A stretch of DNA of 64,000 nucleotides from Candidatus Amarobacillus elongatus. Lineage in GTDB: Bacteria > Chloroflexota > Dehalococcoidia > Tepidiformales > Tepidiformaceae. This document shows, in pieces, positions 1 through 8,533 of the stretch; position 1 is the stretch's first letter; each line of letters begins with the position of its first letter. The stretch lies in contig JADJBX010000001.1 of NCBI GenBank assembly GCA_016703545.1, forward strand, positions 682,001 through 746,000, read 5' to 3'. The notes under the pieces were generated by a model, which was given only the letters and a program-made list of their open reading frames with translations, was not told the origin of the DNA and ran no database searches. The position numbers were made by a program, and so were the translations under genes.

Positions 1-122
1 TACACCGAACGGACCTCGACCTGGGAGGCCACGGCGGTCAGTACGCCGATAGCCATCGGCAACACCAAGGCGAGCCCAACGACGATGATGAATCGCTTGT
101 TGGTGACGCTCGGGCTATTCAG
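1..122 (-). CDS. N-terminal fragment of an exported or membrane-anchored protein
   Basis: Only the first 40 or so codons lie in the window; the gene continues off the left edge. The frame gives a short polar start, a positive pair (Asn-Lys-Arg) and then about 22 hydrophobic residues (FIIVVGLALVLPMAIGVL), which is a signal anchor or signal peptide. The only start that fits is a CTG at 122-120, which lies 4 nt after a strong AGGAGGG Shine-Dalgarno at 127-133; no ATG, GTG or TTG occurs in frame before the hydrophobic stretch. CTG starts are rare, so the start is an inference. The open aminotransferase frame upstream overlaps this start by 8 nt. Function cannot be assigned from so little. Confidence 0.5.
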   Translation of the reverse strand, partial: MNSPSVTNKRFIIVVGLALVLPMAIGVLTAVASQVEVRSV

Positions 123-1551
123 GGAACCCTCCTGCGTTAGTGCGCCGAAGGTAGACCAGCCTCACGTACCAGAGACGAGCTATTCTGCGGAAGTTTCCAC
201 CGAGGGTTCTGGCAGGTATTGTCAGGCGCTGAAGACCGTCCCAAGGCAGCACGAAAGGGCTGCGGCCCAGACCTGACGCCTGAGTGCGTTCATGCAGGGG
301 AACAATCGCATTCTGGACTCTTTCAAAGGGGGCCGGTCGGCGGCAACCGTACGCTCGCGATCCGCAACCTCCTCTGCGCTCCCCGCCCGGGGACGACTCT
401 ATTCGAGGGACTGCCGTCCGCCTGTGGCACCGGGGGGGCTGCCCCCTTTGTGATAGCGGCCGGGGGGGGTAGCGCGCTTCGGCGAGCAGCTTCTCGACGA
501 CGTCGAGGGCTTCGACGAGGTCCGAGTGCTGGAAGTAGCCGAGGTGGCCGATGCGGAAGATCTTGCCTTCGAGCTTGCCCTGGCCGCCGCCGAGCACGAC
601 GCCGTGCTCTTCGCGCGCCTTCTTGCTGATGGCCTTGCCATCGACGCCTTCGGGCCACCAGATGGCGGTGACGGTGTTCGAGGCGTACCGCTCGTCGACG
701 GGGACGAGCTTCAGGCCGAGCGACTTCACGCGTTCGCGGGTGTAGTTCCCGGCGGCTTCGTGGCGGGTGAAGATGCCTTCGAGGCCTTCGGCGCGCATCA
801 GCTCGAACGCCTTGTCCATCGAGTAGTAGACGGTCATGGCCGGGGTCCAGGGGTTCTGAAGCTTCTCCAGGGAGTCGCGCGTCTTCGCTGCATCGAAGTA
901 GAAGCGCGGCATCTTCGCCTCGGCGTTCGCCGCCCAGGCGCGCTCGCTCAGCCAGACGAAGGCGAGGCCGGGGGGCACCATCCAGCCCTTCTGCGAGCCA
1001 CTGACGACGACATCGAGGCCCCAGCGCTCGGCCGGGCAGGGGACGGAGCTCATGGAGCTGACGGCGTCGACGATGATCAGGCGGTCGCGGGAGCGGACTT
1101 CCTTCGCGATCGCCTCGAGGGGGTTGGTGACGCCGGTCGAAGTCTCGTTATGGGTGACCATGACGGCCTTGATGTCCTTGTCGGCATCGAGGCGGCGGCC
1201 GACTTCGGCGGGATCGATCGCTTCGCCCCACTCCACGGCATAGCTTTCGATCTCGGCGCCGTAGGTCTTCGCGATGCTGCGAAGGCGGTCGCCGAAGGAG
1301 CCGATGGAGCAGGCGAGCACCTTGTCGCCGGGGCTGAGAGTGTTGACGACGGCGGTTTCGAGGCCGCCCGTGCCGGACGTGGTCAGCGAAAGGACATCGC
1401 TGTTCGTACCGAAAACCCAGTTCAGGCCGTCAGTGACGCGCCGGATGATCTGGGCGAACTCGGGACCGCGGTGGTTCATCATGGGCGCGGCGCTCGTCTG
1501 CAGGACGTCCTTGGGGATGGGGGTGGGGCCGGGAATGCGGAGGTTGACCAA
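115..1551 (-). CDS. Class V aminotransferase (alanine-glyoxylate / serine-pyruvate type)
   Basis: A PLP-dependent fold-type I enzyme of the class V family, expected to move an amino group between small amino acids and glyoxylate or pyruvate in the cytoplasm. The N-terminus VNLRIPGPTPIPKDV is the family signature, and the PLP lysine sits in GSQKGW. I chose the TTG at 1551 because GGAG lies 7 nt upstream and a promoter with its -10 at 1583-1588 would make the upstream ATG (1584) untranscribed. The recognisable family sequence ends near DALDVVEKLLAEA (about position 480). After an 8-base G/C homopolymer at 462-469 the frame runs on for about 120 arginine/proline-rich residues unlike the family. 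The true C-terminus is therefore doubtful: a one-base error would end the protein at 399 or 323 instead of 115. The exact substrate cannot be told from sequence. Confidence 0.85.
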   Translation of the reverse strand: MVNLRIPGPTPIPKDVLQTSAAPMMNHRGPEFAQIIRRVTDGLNWVFGTNSDVLSLTTSGTGGLETAVVNTLSPGDKVLACSIGSFGDRLRSIAKTYGAEIESYAVEWGEAIDPAEVGRRLDADKDIKAVMVTHNETSTGVTNPLEAIAKEVRSRDRLIIVDAVSSMSSVPCPAERWGLDVVVSGSQKGWMVPPGLAFVWLSERAWAANAEAKMPRFYFDAAKTRDSLEKLQNPWTPAMTVYYSMDKAFELMRAEGLEGIFTRHEAAGNYTRERVKSLGLKLVPVDERYASNTVTAIWWPEGVDGKAISKKAREEHGVVLGGGQGKLEGKIFRIGHLGYFQHSDLVEALDVVEKLLAEARYPPRPLSQRGQPPRCHRRTAVPRIESSPGGERRGGCGSRAYGCRRPAPFERVQNAIVPLHERTQASGLGRSPFVLPWDGLQRLTIPARTLGGNFRRIARLWYVRLVYLRRTNAGGFPE

Positions 1552-1582
1552 GGAGTGGCTCCGGGGGAGGTGAGTGCGAATC

Positions 1583-1611
1583 ATCGTCGAACGTGCGAAT
1601 AAGCCGGTCAA
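1583..1611 (-). promoter_or_regulatory. Probable sigma70-type promoter of the aminotransferase
   Basis: On the minus strand TTGACC (1611-1606) is followed by a 17-nt spacer and GACGAT (1588-1583). The -35 is strong and the -10 is weak. The predicted transcription start, near 1576, is about 25 nt before the TTG start. The remaining sequence of the roughly 310-nt gap between this gene and rex holds only the rex promoter and operator. Confidence 0.45.
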
Positions 1612-1798
1612 CCAGCGAACGAGCGGCGCTGGTGCGAATCGTGTGCGCTGAGGCGAGAAGGCCCCGCCCGCGCGCCTCCGGCGATCGCACATGCGGCGGA
1701 TCGTGAATCGTGTCAGGTTCGAAATCGTCCGGAAGGCGTGGGGGAGGGGCTCCGAGGGGGAGTGTGTGTTACGACTCATCGACGGTCCCAATGGAGCG

Positions 1799-1827
1799 TT
1801 GCCGCCGCAAATCCGGAGATCTATAGT
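1799..1827 (+). promoter_or_regulatory. rex promoter
   Basis: TTGCCG (1799-1804), a 17-nt spacer and TATAGT (1822-1827) form a sigma70-type promoter. The predicted start, near 1834, falls at the edge of the Rex operator. Confidence 0.6.
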
Positions 1828-1832
1828 CCCTG

Positions 1833-1850
1833 TTGTTACGGATTTCACAA
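1833..1850 (+). promoter_or_regulatory. Rex operator (ROP)
   Basis: TTGTTACGGATTTCACAA matches the known Rex operator pattern (TTGTGAA-N4-TTCACAA) with both outer TTGT/ACAA arms intact. By my count 14 of 18 positions agree with a canonical site. It covers the predicted transcription start of rex, so binding would block initiation, as in autoregulated rex genes. Confidence 0.65.
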
Positions 1851-1859
1851 CCGTAGCGG

Positions 1860-2507
1860 GTGACGATGACGCTCGAAATCCCAGAGGTCGTGATTAATCG
1901 TTTGCCGGTGTACGCACGGGCACTGGCGGCGCTCGCGATGGACGGGGAGACGGTCGTGAGCTCGCAGACGCTGGGCGAGCGGCTGGACGTGACGCCGGCG
2001 CAGATCCGGAAGGACCTCAGCTACTTCGGGCGGTTCGGCAAGCAGGGCCGCGGGTACAACGTGCTCGGTCTGCTGGCGAAGCTCCGAGAAATCCTGGGAT
2101 TGGACCGGAAGTGGCGGGTGGCGCTCGTCGGTGTCGGGCGGCTCGGGCAGGCCATCGCCGAGTACGGCGGGTTCGAACCGCAGGGGTTCCAGATTGTCGC
2201 CGTGTTCGACAGCGACCCCGCGGCGATTGGCACGACGGTGAAGGACGTGGTGGTGCGCGATTCCGCCGACCTGGACACGTTCCTGCGCCAGAACCCGGTC
2301 GATATTGGGGTCGTGGCGGTTCCGGGGCACGCGGCGCAGCAGGTGGTGGACCGGCTCGTGAGCGCGGGCATCCGCGCCATCCTGAACTACGCCCCCATGA
2401 CGCCGCACGTGCCGGCGGAGGTCGCGGTGCGCAACATCGACCCCGTTCTCGCAATGCAGAGCATGACCTTCTACATCAAACGCCAGGACCCGATGGGCGC
2501 GAAGTAG
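1860..2507 (+). CDS. rex: Redox-sensing transcriptional repressor Rex
   Basis: Rex binds DNA when NADH is low and leaves when NADH rises, so it couples transcription to the NADH/NAD+ ratio. The N-terminal half is the winged helix with the family signature TPAQIRKDLSYFGRFGKQG and YNV. The second half is a Rossmann domain with VALVGVGRLGQAIAEY carrying the GxGxxG nucleotide loop. The C-terminus (FYIKRQDP) matches the domain-swapped helix of the family. At 215 residues it has normal length. GTG at 1860 and ATG at 1866 are both possible starts; no strong Shine-Dalgarno decides between them. An operator lies on its own promoter, and a weaker one overlaps the atp promoter at 16943-16960. Confidence 0.96.
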   Translation: MTMTLEIPEVVINRLPVYARALAALAMDGETVVSSQTLGERLDVTPAQIRKDLSYFGRFGKQGRGYNVLGLLAKLREILGLDRKWRVALVGVGRLGQAIAEYGGFEPQGFQIVAVFDSDPAAIGTTVKDVVVRDSADLDTFLRQNPVDIGVVAVPGHAAQQVVDRLVSAGIRAILNYAPMTPHVPAEVAVRNIDPVLAMQSMTFYIKRQDPMGAK

Positions 2508-2589
2508 GCGTTGCGGGGCGGGGGCGGGCGGACTAGAGTCCGGGTCCGGCCCCATGTTTGGGGTGCGAGTTCGGGCGAGGTGAGGACCG

Positions 2590-2754
2590 GTGCGGCAGAG
2601 GCTTCTCGCGGGGTTGGTTGTGGCGATGGTTGCCGTCGCGTTCGTTTCGAGGGTGGGCGGCTCTTTCGCGGCGCCGGCGGGCACGACGCCACGCGCGGTC
2701 CTGCCGATGCTCGCCGCGGACTTCGGGGACGATTCGGACACGAGCCAGAAGTAG
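2590..2754 (+). CDS. Small secreted or membrane peptide (54 aa)
   Basis: A GTG start follows GGTGAGG at about 5 nt. The product begins MRQRLLAGLVVAMVAVAFVS, a positive n-region and hydrophobic core typical of a signal peptide. Then come a small-residue stretch (GGSFAAPAG, a plausible cleavage zone) and a short acidic tail ending TSQK. It lies 82 nt after rex on the same strand and converges with the lipoprotein gene that ends at 2767. I do not recognise a family. Coding status rests on the ribosome site, the signal-like N-terminus and the lack of overlap with other genes. Confidence 0.45.
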   Translation: MRQRLLAGLVVAMVAVAFVSRVGGSFAAPAGTTPRAVLPMLAADFGDDSDTSQK

Positions 2755-2766
2755 GCGGCGCGGTCC

Positions 2767-4293
2767 TCAGCGGCAGGTGTCGGTGCGTGGGTCCGAACTG
2801 GCCACGACAGACGGCGTCGTGCCCGCGACCCAGTTCTTCCAGATGTCGAAGAAGGTGACCGGCTTTGCGCCGCCGGGGATGGCGACGCCGTAAACGGTCT
2901 CGTTCGCGTAGATGGTGTAGTGCTCCGGGCAGGTGGGGGCGTAGACGCCGGGCGGGGTCGTGACCAGCTGGCGCTCTTCGCCCTTCGCGACGGCCGCCGG
3001 GAGGTCCAGCAGGAACTGGCGCAGCTCCGAGGCGAAGGTGAGCAACGTGAGCGGGCGGCCGGCGAGGGTGTAGCCGGCTGCGATGATCTCGCTCGAGATG
3101 AGGCGATCGGTGAGGCCCATGCGGACGAAGTAGGGCGTCGTGAGGTGGTTGGCCATTACGTGCTCGACGTCCGTGCACAGCCACTCGGTGCCAGGGCGGT
3201 TGCGGGCGTGCCATTCGACGCAGCTCTCATCGAGGTGGCGATTCAGGGCCTGCGTGTCGCGTGCGGAGACCGCGGTCTCGTAGGTGCAGCGGCCGTTCGT
3301 CCTGCACGCCTCGGTGGCCCCCCACCCGAGCTTCGAGAGGTCCGGGGTGGTGGCGGAATCGATGAGGCCGCGGACGATCGGCCGGTTGGGGCCAGCGGCC
3401 AGTAAGGCGGCGACGCGGTCGAGGTTGAAGACCACACCGACGCCGCCCGCCGAGCCGCCAGCGAATACGACCTCGGCGGCGTCGGAGAGGTCGGGAAGCG
3501 GCGTGCGGGTGCGAACGTACGTGAGGGGCGCGGTCCCGGGGTCGCGGTTGAGGGGTCGCGAGGGGCGGCATCCAGCACGAGCGAGGCCGGTCATCGCGAT
3601 CATGTACTCGACGGGCTTCCCCGTGGCGGGGTCGTTCGCCTGCACGGTCAGGGCGGGCGCGCGGCCGGACCAGAGGTCGCTGGAGCAGTAGCGGACGAAG
3701 ACCTGGTTCCAGTTGGCGAACGGGTTCTCAGGACGACGGGCGAAGATGCCATCGCCGGGATTGGCGTTGCCGGCGGCGTCGGTGCTCATGTTGGAGGAGT
3801 CGAAGTTGGTATCGACGCCACACCACCGGTTCGCGCAGTCCTGCGGCGTGGCGCAGCTGCCGCCGCCGGCGAGGCCAATGACCCAGCGGTTGCGGTTGGC
3901 CTCACCTTCGTAGGGCCGGAAGAAAAGGACGGCGGGCGAGCCGTCGTTGCAGATGGCGCGCGGAAAGAGCGCGATGTCGATGTCGTGGCGCTGGAGGCCC
4001 GGGGTTGAGGTGCCGGCCTGCCCCGACGGGCCGCGAGCGGGCACGCGGCAGCTCAGCGCATCCTCGATGGTTGGCTTGAGAACGACGGCGGTTTCGCGCG
4101 GGACGGCGGTCGGGGAGGGGGCTGCCGCCGTCGTGGGCGAGGCCGGGCTCGCGTTGGCCGTGGCCGGGGCCGCGGTAACGCCATCGCCGGGGGTGGGCGA
4201 AGGTGCCGCGCCACTCCCGGAACCACCGCAGGCCGCGAGGAACAGGCCAAGCGCCAGGGCGGCGACAACAAGGGTGAGGGATCCTGCTCGCAC
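2767..4293 (-). CDS. Pectinacetylesterase / Notum-like lipoprotein
   Basis: A 508-residue exported esterase-like protein. The N-terminus is a lipoprotein signal peptide with lipobox LAAC at about residues 18-21, followed by about 50 residues of Ala/Pro/Ser/Thr-rich linker, so the enzyme is probably tethered outside the membrane. The catalytic domain shows AGGGSC near its start, paired cysteines (CATPQDC, WCGVD) and the nucleophile motif GGSAGGVG. These features match the pectinacetylesterase/Notum family (CE13), serine hydrolases that remove acetyl or acyl groups from polysaccharides or lipidated proteins. The acid and histidine residues are harder to place by eye. The natural substrate is unknown. 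The gene is transcribed away from the methyltransferase at 4463 across a 169-nt gap. Confidence 0.75.
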   Translation of the reverse strand: MRAGSLTLVVAALALGLFLAACGGSGSGAAPSPTPGDGVTAAPATANASPASPTTAAAPSPTAVPRETAVVLKPTIEDALSCRVPARGPSGQAGTSTPGLQRHDIDIALFPRAICNDGSPAVLFFRPYEGEANRNRWVIGLAGGGSCATPQDCANRWCGVDTNFDSSNMSTDAAGNANPGDGIFARRPENPFANWNQVFVRYCSSDLWSGRAPALTVQANDPATGKPVEYMIAMTGLARAGCRPSRPLNRDPGTAPLTYVRTRTPLPDLSDAAEVVFAGGSAGGVGVVFNLDRVAALLAAGPNRPIVRGLIDSATTPDLSKLGWGATEACRTNGRCTYETAVSARDTQALNRHLDESCVEWHARNRPGTEWLCTDVEHVMANHLTTPYFVRMGLTDRLISSEIIAAGYTLAGRPLTLLTFASELRQFLLDLPAAVAKGEERQLVTTPPGVYAPTCPEHYTIYANETVYGVAIPGGAKPVTFFDIWKNWVAGTTPSVVASSDPRTDTCR

Positions 4294-4462
4294 GCGAGCA
4301 TGCTACGCGATTTTCGGCCGCCGCCGGGCGCCAGTGTGGTGCGATCCACACTGACGCTGTCTCCGCCGTATGACGGATCCGGTGTCCGGGAAGCGCCGCG
4401 GATGATGGGAGGCGAAGCAAGACAACGAAACGACCGCGAAGGCGGCGACGGAGGAACCCCGG

Positions 4463-5548
4463 ATGTCACACGCAACGATCTCTGAAGCCAGCGCCAACGA
4501 GCTCGTGGCGCGGCTTGTCGATTCGACGCTGGCGACCATGGACGTGCTCGCCATCTACCTCGGGGACCAGCTCGGGCTCTACCGGGCACTGGCCGAAGGC
4601 CCCGCGACGGCGGCGGAACTGGCCCGCCGGGCGGGCATCGATGCCCGCTACGCTCGCGAATGGGTCGAACAGCAGTCGCTCAGCGGCATCCTGCGGGCGA
4701 CGCCGGAGCGCGATGGGGAGCATCGCTTTTCGCTGCCGGACGGCTACCGCGAGGTGCTGGTCGACACGGGCAGTCTGAACCACATGGCGCCGATGGCCCG
4801 GTTCCTCGTGGCATCGCTGGGGCACGGACGGGAGCTGGTCGAGGCGTTTCGCACGGGCGGCGGCGTGTCGTGGGACGACCTCGGCGATGACGCGCGCGAG
4901 GCCCAGGCCGCGCTCAACCGGCCGATGTTCGAGCAGCTCCTGGCCACGGAGTACCTGCCTTCGGTGCCGGAGGTGCACGAACGGCTGACGGCGCCGGGCG
5001 CGCGGGTCGCGGACATCGGTTGCGGCTACGGCTGGTCGAGCGTGGCCATCGCCCGGGGGTACCCGGAGGTCCGCGTCGACGGCTTCGACGTCGATGAGCC
5101 CTCGATCCGCCGGGCGCGGCGCATCGCGGAGGAACGGGGGCTCTCGGACCGGGTGCGGTTCGCCTGCATCGATGCGAATTCGGTGGGGGGCGGCGGCGCG
5201 TACGACGTGGTGACGGCGTTCGAATGCCTGCACGACATGCCGGACCCGGGGAGGATGCTGCGCACGATGCGCCGCCTCGTTTCTCCGTACGGGAGCGTGC
5301 TCATCGCCGACGAGCGGGTGGCGGACCGGTTCGATCCGGAGAACAACGACCCGGTGGAGCGGCTGATGTACGGCTTCAGCATCGGCTGCTGCCTGCCGTC
5401 GGCGCGCGTGAACGGGTCGGACGTGGCGACCGGGACGGTGCTGCGGCGGCCGGCGCTGCAAACGCTGGCGGAGGAGGCCGGGTTCCGGACGGTCGAGGTG
5501 CTCGACATCGACCACGAGATGCTGCGGTTCTACCGGCTCGCAGCCTGA
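4463..5548 (+). CDS. SAM-dependent methyltransferase with N-terminal winged helix
   Basis: A two-domain protein of 361 residues. Residues 1 to about 100 form a winged-helix dimerisation region (VLAIYLGDQLGLYRAL, ELARRAGI), as in the Rv2258c-like methyltransferases. The second domain is a class I SAM-binding fold with motif I VADIGCGYGWSSVAIA, an acidic loop (FDVDEPS) and motif IV ECLHDMPDP. A GGAGGA Shine-Dalgarno lies just before the ATG. The substrate cannot be read from sequence; relatives act on small molecules. It is followed by a strong hairpin at 5572-5601 shared with the converging DUF1579 gene. Confidence 0.82.
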   Translation: MSHATISEASANELVARLVDSTLATMDVLAIYLGDQLGLYRALAEGPATAAELARRAGIDARYAREWVEQQSLSGILRATPERDGEHRFSLPDGYREVLVDTGSLNHMAPMARFLVASLGHGRELVEAFRTGGGVSWDDLGDDAREAQAALNRPMFEQLLATEYLPSVPEVHERLTAPGARVADIGCGYGWSSVAIARGYPEVRVDGFDVDEPSIRRARRIAEERGLSDRVRFACIDANSVGGGGAYDVVTAFECLHDMPDPGRMLRTMRRLVSPYGSVLIADERVADRFDPENNDPVERLMYGFSIGCCLPSARVNGSDVATGTVLRRPALQTLAEEAGFRTVEVLDIDHEMLRFYRLAA

Positions 5549-5571
5549 CCCGGAAGCATGGACGAAAGGAC

Positions 5572-5601
5572 GGGCGGGAGGCATACGAGTGCCTCCCGCC
5601 C
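5572..5601. terminator. Bidirectional hairpin terminator
   Basis: A perfect 12-bp stem, GGGCGGGAGGCA (5572-5583) with TGCCTCCCGCCC (5590-5601), and a 6-nt loop. It sits between two converging genes (stops at 5548 and 5610). There is no long T tract on either side. Confidence 0.65.
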
Positions 5602-5609
5602 ACTCGCCT

Positions 5610-6086
5610 TCACGCGGTGCGCGTGAACGTCATCTTCATGAACTCAACCCAGCCGTCCGGGCCTTCAGCCTGCGAACGCATGATGTAGGTGTTCGGTCCG
5701 GGGATTTCGACGATGTCCTGGAAGTGGGCCACGCCGCCGGAGCCGTCCATGCTCGGGCCGTCGGAATTGAGGACAAGGCGGTTGGCGGCGGCATCGAGTT
5801 CGCCTTCGTACACCCAGAGCTGAGGCATCATCGACGAAATGAAGGTGCCCACGAAGCGGGCCTTCGCGGGGTCATACCCGAGGCTGATGATGTTGTAGTG
5901 CGGCCCGTGTTCCTGCTGTTCCACCATGTTGCCGACGACCCAAACGTCGCCGAGGGTGCGAAACGACGTGGTGCCAGAGGTCAGGAAGGGCGGGTCATCC
6001 GGGGCGCCCTGGGCGATGCTTTCGAAAGTCCATTCGCCGACCAGCTGCTGGAGCCACTGGTGTTCCCTGGTTGGTTCTGGGTTCAA
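5610..6086 (-). CDS. DUF1579 family protein
   Basis: About 158 residues from the TTG at 6086, chosen because GGAGG lies about 9 nt upstream; an in-frame ATG at 6128 would add 14 residues that do not resemble the family. The start EHQWLQQLVGEWTFES matches the DUF1579 opening, in which a conserved Gly-Glu-Trp begins a beta-barrel. Later strands include the conserved LGYDPAKARFVGTFISS. The biochemical role of the family is not established; a lipocalin-like ligand-binding barrel is the usual guess. It converges with the methyltransferase and is followed by 63 nt of spacer before mreB ends. Confidence 0.75.
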   Translation of the reverse strand: MNPEPTREHQWLQQLVGEWTFESIAQGAPDDPPFLTSGTTSFRTLGDVWVVGNMVEQQEHGPHYNIISLGYDPAKARFVGTFISSMMPQLWVYEGELDAAANRLVLNSDGPSMDGSGGVAHFQDIVEIPGPNTYIMRSQAEGPDGWVEFMKMTFTRTA

Positions 6087-6191
6087 CAGGGACTGCCTCC
6101 ATCGAATTGTGGCAGTCCAGCGTAGCACAGGAGGCTATACAAACCCCTACGAATCGATGGCACTGGCGGGGAGTGTTCAGGAGAAGGCGCG

Positions 6192-7253
6192 TTAGCGTTC
6201 CGGGGTTGGGAAGAGGCCGATGAGGTTCTCTTCCTCGGTCGGCAGGCTGCGCTTGATGACGTCGAGGTGGTCGAGGGCGATGCCGGCGCCGATGGCGACG
6301 CACTCCAGCGGGTTGTCCGCGACGTAGCAGGGGACGCCCGTCTCCTGCGTGAGCAGCTCGTCCATGTGGCGCAGGAGCGCGCCGCCGCCCGTGAGCATGA
6401 TGCCGCGATCGATGACGTCGGCGGCAAGCTCGGGGGGCGTCTTTTCGAGGACGGCGCGCACGGTCTGCACGATGGTGCCGAGGCAGTCCTGGATGGACTG
6501 CGAGACTTCAGTGCTGTTGAGGGTGATGGTCTTGGGGAGGCCGCTGAGCTGGTCGCGGCCGCGCACCTGGGTGCTGAGGCCCTCATCGACGGGGAGCGCG
6601 CTGCCGATGGCCATCTTGATTTCCTCGGCCGTCTTCTCGCCGATGATCAGGTTGTGGCGGCGGCGGACGTAGGCCATGACGGCCTCGTCGATGCGGTCGC
6701 CGGCCATGCGCACCGATTCGCTCACGACGATGCCGTAGAGGGAGATGACGGCGGCTTCGGTGCGGCCGCCACCGATGTTCACGACCATGTTTCCGCGCGC
6801 GCTGCCGATGGGGATCTGCGCGCCGATGGCGGCGGCGAGCGGCTCGGGGACAAGGTGGGCGGGCTTGCGGGCGCCGGCCTGCTCGGCGGCGTCGCGCACG
6901 GCGCGCTGCTCCACGCTGGTCACGCCCGCGGGCACGGTGACCATGACTTCGGGCCGGATGAGGTTGAAGCGCCCGGCGATGACGCCGATGAAGTAGCGCA
7001 GCATCGCTTCGGTGGTGAGGTAGTCGGCGATGACGCCGTCGCGCATGGGGCGAATAACGCTGATGGAGCCGGGGGTGCGGCCCTGCATGGCGCGCGCTTC
7101 GTTGCCGACGGCGACGATGGCGTTGTCGCGATTATGTCGCGCGACGACGGAGGGTTCGTTCACGACGATCCCCTGGCCCTTCACATATACGAGGATGTTG
7201 GCGGTCCCGAGGTCGATTCCCGCCTTCTTGGGGGTCATGAATTCGAAGGCCAT
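6192..7253 (-). CDS. mreB: Rod shape-determining protein MreB
   Basis: A bacterial actin homologue of 353 residues that guides cell-wall synthesis at the inner membrane. The phosphate-1 loop [15 protein letters not shown], the loop [15 protein letters not shown] and the adenosine motif [16 protein letters not shown] are all present. Its ATG overlaps the murA stop by one base (TAATG), so the two are translationally coupled. No mreC, mreD or roda-type gene follows, so this mreB is not in the classical mreBCD cluster. Confidence 0.96.
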   Translation of the reverse strand: MAFEFMTPKKAGIDLGTANILVYVKGQGIVVNEPSVVARHNRDNAIVAVGNEARAMQGRTPGSISVIRPMRDGVIADYLTTEAMLRYFIGVIAGRFNLIRPEVMVTVPAGVTSVEQRAVRDAAEQAGARKPAHLVPEPLAAAIGAQIPIGSARGNMVVNIGGGRTEAAVISLYGIVVSESVRMAGDRIDEAVMAYVRRRHNLIIGEKTAEEIKMAIGSALPVDEGLSTQVRGRDQLSGLPKTITLNSTEVSQSIQDCLGTIVQTVRAVLEKTPPELAADVIDRGIMLTGGGALLRHMDELLTQETGVPCYVADNPLECVAIGAGIALDHLDVIKRSLPTEEENLIGLFPTPER

Positions 7254-8533
7254 TATTGGCGCTCGATGGAGACGCCGAGGCCACGCAGCTTGTCGGCGAG
7301 TTTTTCGTAACCGCGATCGAGATGCGACACGTCGTCGATGATGGTCTCCCCGTGGGCGACAAAGGCGGCGAGCAGGACCGCGGCGCCGGCGCGGACATCG
7401 AGCGCGCGGACATGGGCGCCGTTGAGCTGCGCCTTGCCCACCACGATGGCGGACGAGCCGGTGCTGACAATTTCCGCGCCCATTTTGCGGAGCTCGCCGA
7501 CGTAGAGCATGCGGTTATCGAAGACGCGTTCGTGGATGATGGAGACCCCGTGAGCCTGCGTGAGCATGGCCGCGAGCGGCGCGTGCAGGTCGGTGGCGAG
7601 GCCGGGATAGGGCAGCGCCTGGAAGTTGACGCCGCGCAGGTGGCCATCGCTGGCGACGCGGACGCAGCCTTCGCGTTCGGTGGTGACGGTGGCGCCGGCG
7701 TCGGTCAGCTTCGCCCAGAGGGCGTCCATGACCTCGACGGGGGCGCCATGAAGGCGGACATCGCCGGCGGTCATGGCGGCGGCGACGGCGAAGGTCCCGG
7801 CTTCGATGCGGTCGGGCATAATGTCGAGGGTGGCGCCGTGAAGCCGCTGCACGCCATCGACCTCGACCATCTGCGTGCCGATGCCTTCGATGTGGCCGCC
7901 CATGGCGTTGAGCATGTGGCAGAGGTGCTGCACCTCGGGCTCGGTGGCGGCGTTGACGATGGTGGTGTGCCCGCGCGCGAGGGCGGCGGCCATGACGACG
8001 TTCTGCGTGCCCGAGACGGACGGGTAGTCCATGAAAATGCGGGCACCGCGCAGGCCGCCATCGGGGGCCTCGGCGACGTACCGTTCGCCCTCGCGGCGGA
8101 TGGTCGCGCCCATGGCGTGGAAGCCGCCGAGGTGGACATCCAGGGGGCGCTGGCCGATGACATCGCCGCCCGGGGGGACGGACGACGCGCGGCCGAGGCG
8201 GGCGAGCAACGGGCCCATCACCTGGAACGACGCGCGGTTCTCCGTGATCAGCTCGCTGGGGGTTTCGACCTTGCCGACGGTGCCGCCCAGGAGGCGCAGC
8301 GTGTTCGGCGCCGTCCATTCCACGCCAGCCCCGAGGTTGGTCAGCAGCTGCGCGAGGGAGCGGGCGTCGCTGATCTCGGGGACGTTATTGAGGACGACGG
8401 CGTCCTCGGTGAGGAGCGAGGCGCACATGGCGGCGAGGGCGTGGTTCTTGGCCCCCGATATGGGCACGTCACCGCGCAGGACGGCGCCGCCCTGAACGAT
8501 GTACCTCGGGCCCCGGGGAAGCGTTGAATTCAT
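7253..8533 (-). CDS. murA: UDP-N-acetylglucosamine 1-carboxyvinyltransferase (MurA)
   Basis: MurA transfers enolpyruvate from PEP to UDP-GlcNAc, the first committed step of peptidoglycan synthesis. The substrate-binding SGAKNHALA is near residue 30, the two inside-out barrel repeats are present, and the length (about 426) is normal. The catalytic loop reads [11 protein letters not shown]: the usual cysteine of PGGC-IG-RP is aspartate (about residue 124), a change known in other bacteria to give fosfomycin insensitivity. I prefer the ATG at 8533; a TTG at 8545 would add four residues. A TATCCT element lies 11 nt before the ATG, so the transcript may have almost no leader. Confidence 0.95.
   Translation of the reverse strand: MNSTLPRGPRYIVQGGAVLRGDVPISGAKNHALAAMCASLLTEDAVVLNNVPEISDARSLAQLLTNLGAGVEWTAPNTLRLLGGTVGKVETPSELITENRASFQVMGPLLARLGRASSVPPGGDVIGQRPLDVHLGGFHAMGATIRREGERYVAEAPDGGLRGARIFMDYPSVSGTQNVVMAAALARGHTTIVNAATEPEVQHLCHMLNAMGGHIEGIGTQMVEVDGVQRLHGATLDIMPDRIEAGTFAVAAAMTAGDVRLHGAPVEVMDALWAKLTDAGATVTTEREGCVRVASDGHLRGVNFQALPYPGLATDLHAPLAAMLTQAHGVSIIHERVFDNRMLYVGELRKMGAEIVSTGSSAIVVGKAQLNGAHVRALDVRAGAAVLLAAFVAHGETIIDDVSHLDRGYEKLADKLRGLGVSIERQ

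Noticed and set aside
421..450. GC-rich hairpin (GGGGGCAGCCCCC) as the aminotransferase terminator
   Set aside because: The stem is short, the loop is only 3 nt and the frame is still open across it, so no transcription stop can be argued.
1..1848. One long minus-strand protein including a 100-residue N-terminal extension on the aminotransferase
   Set aside because: The extension runs across the rex promoter and operator; the conserved start, a ribosome site and a promoter support the TTG at 1551.
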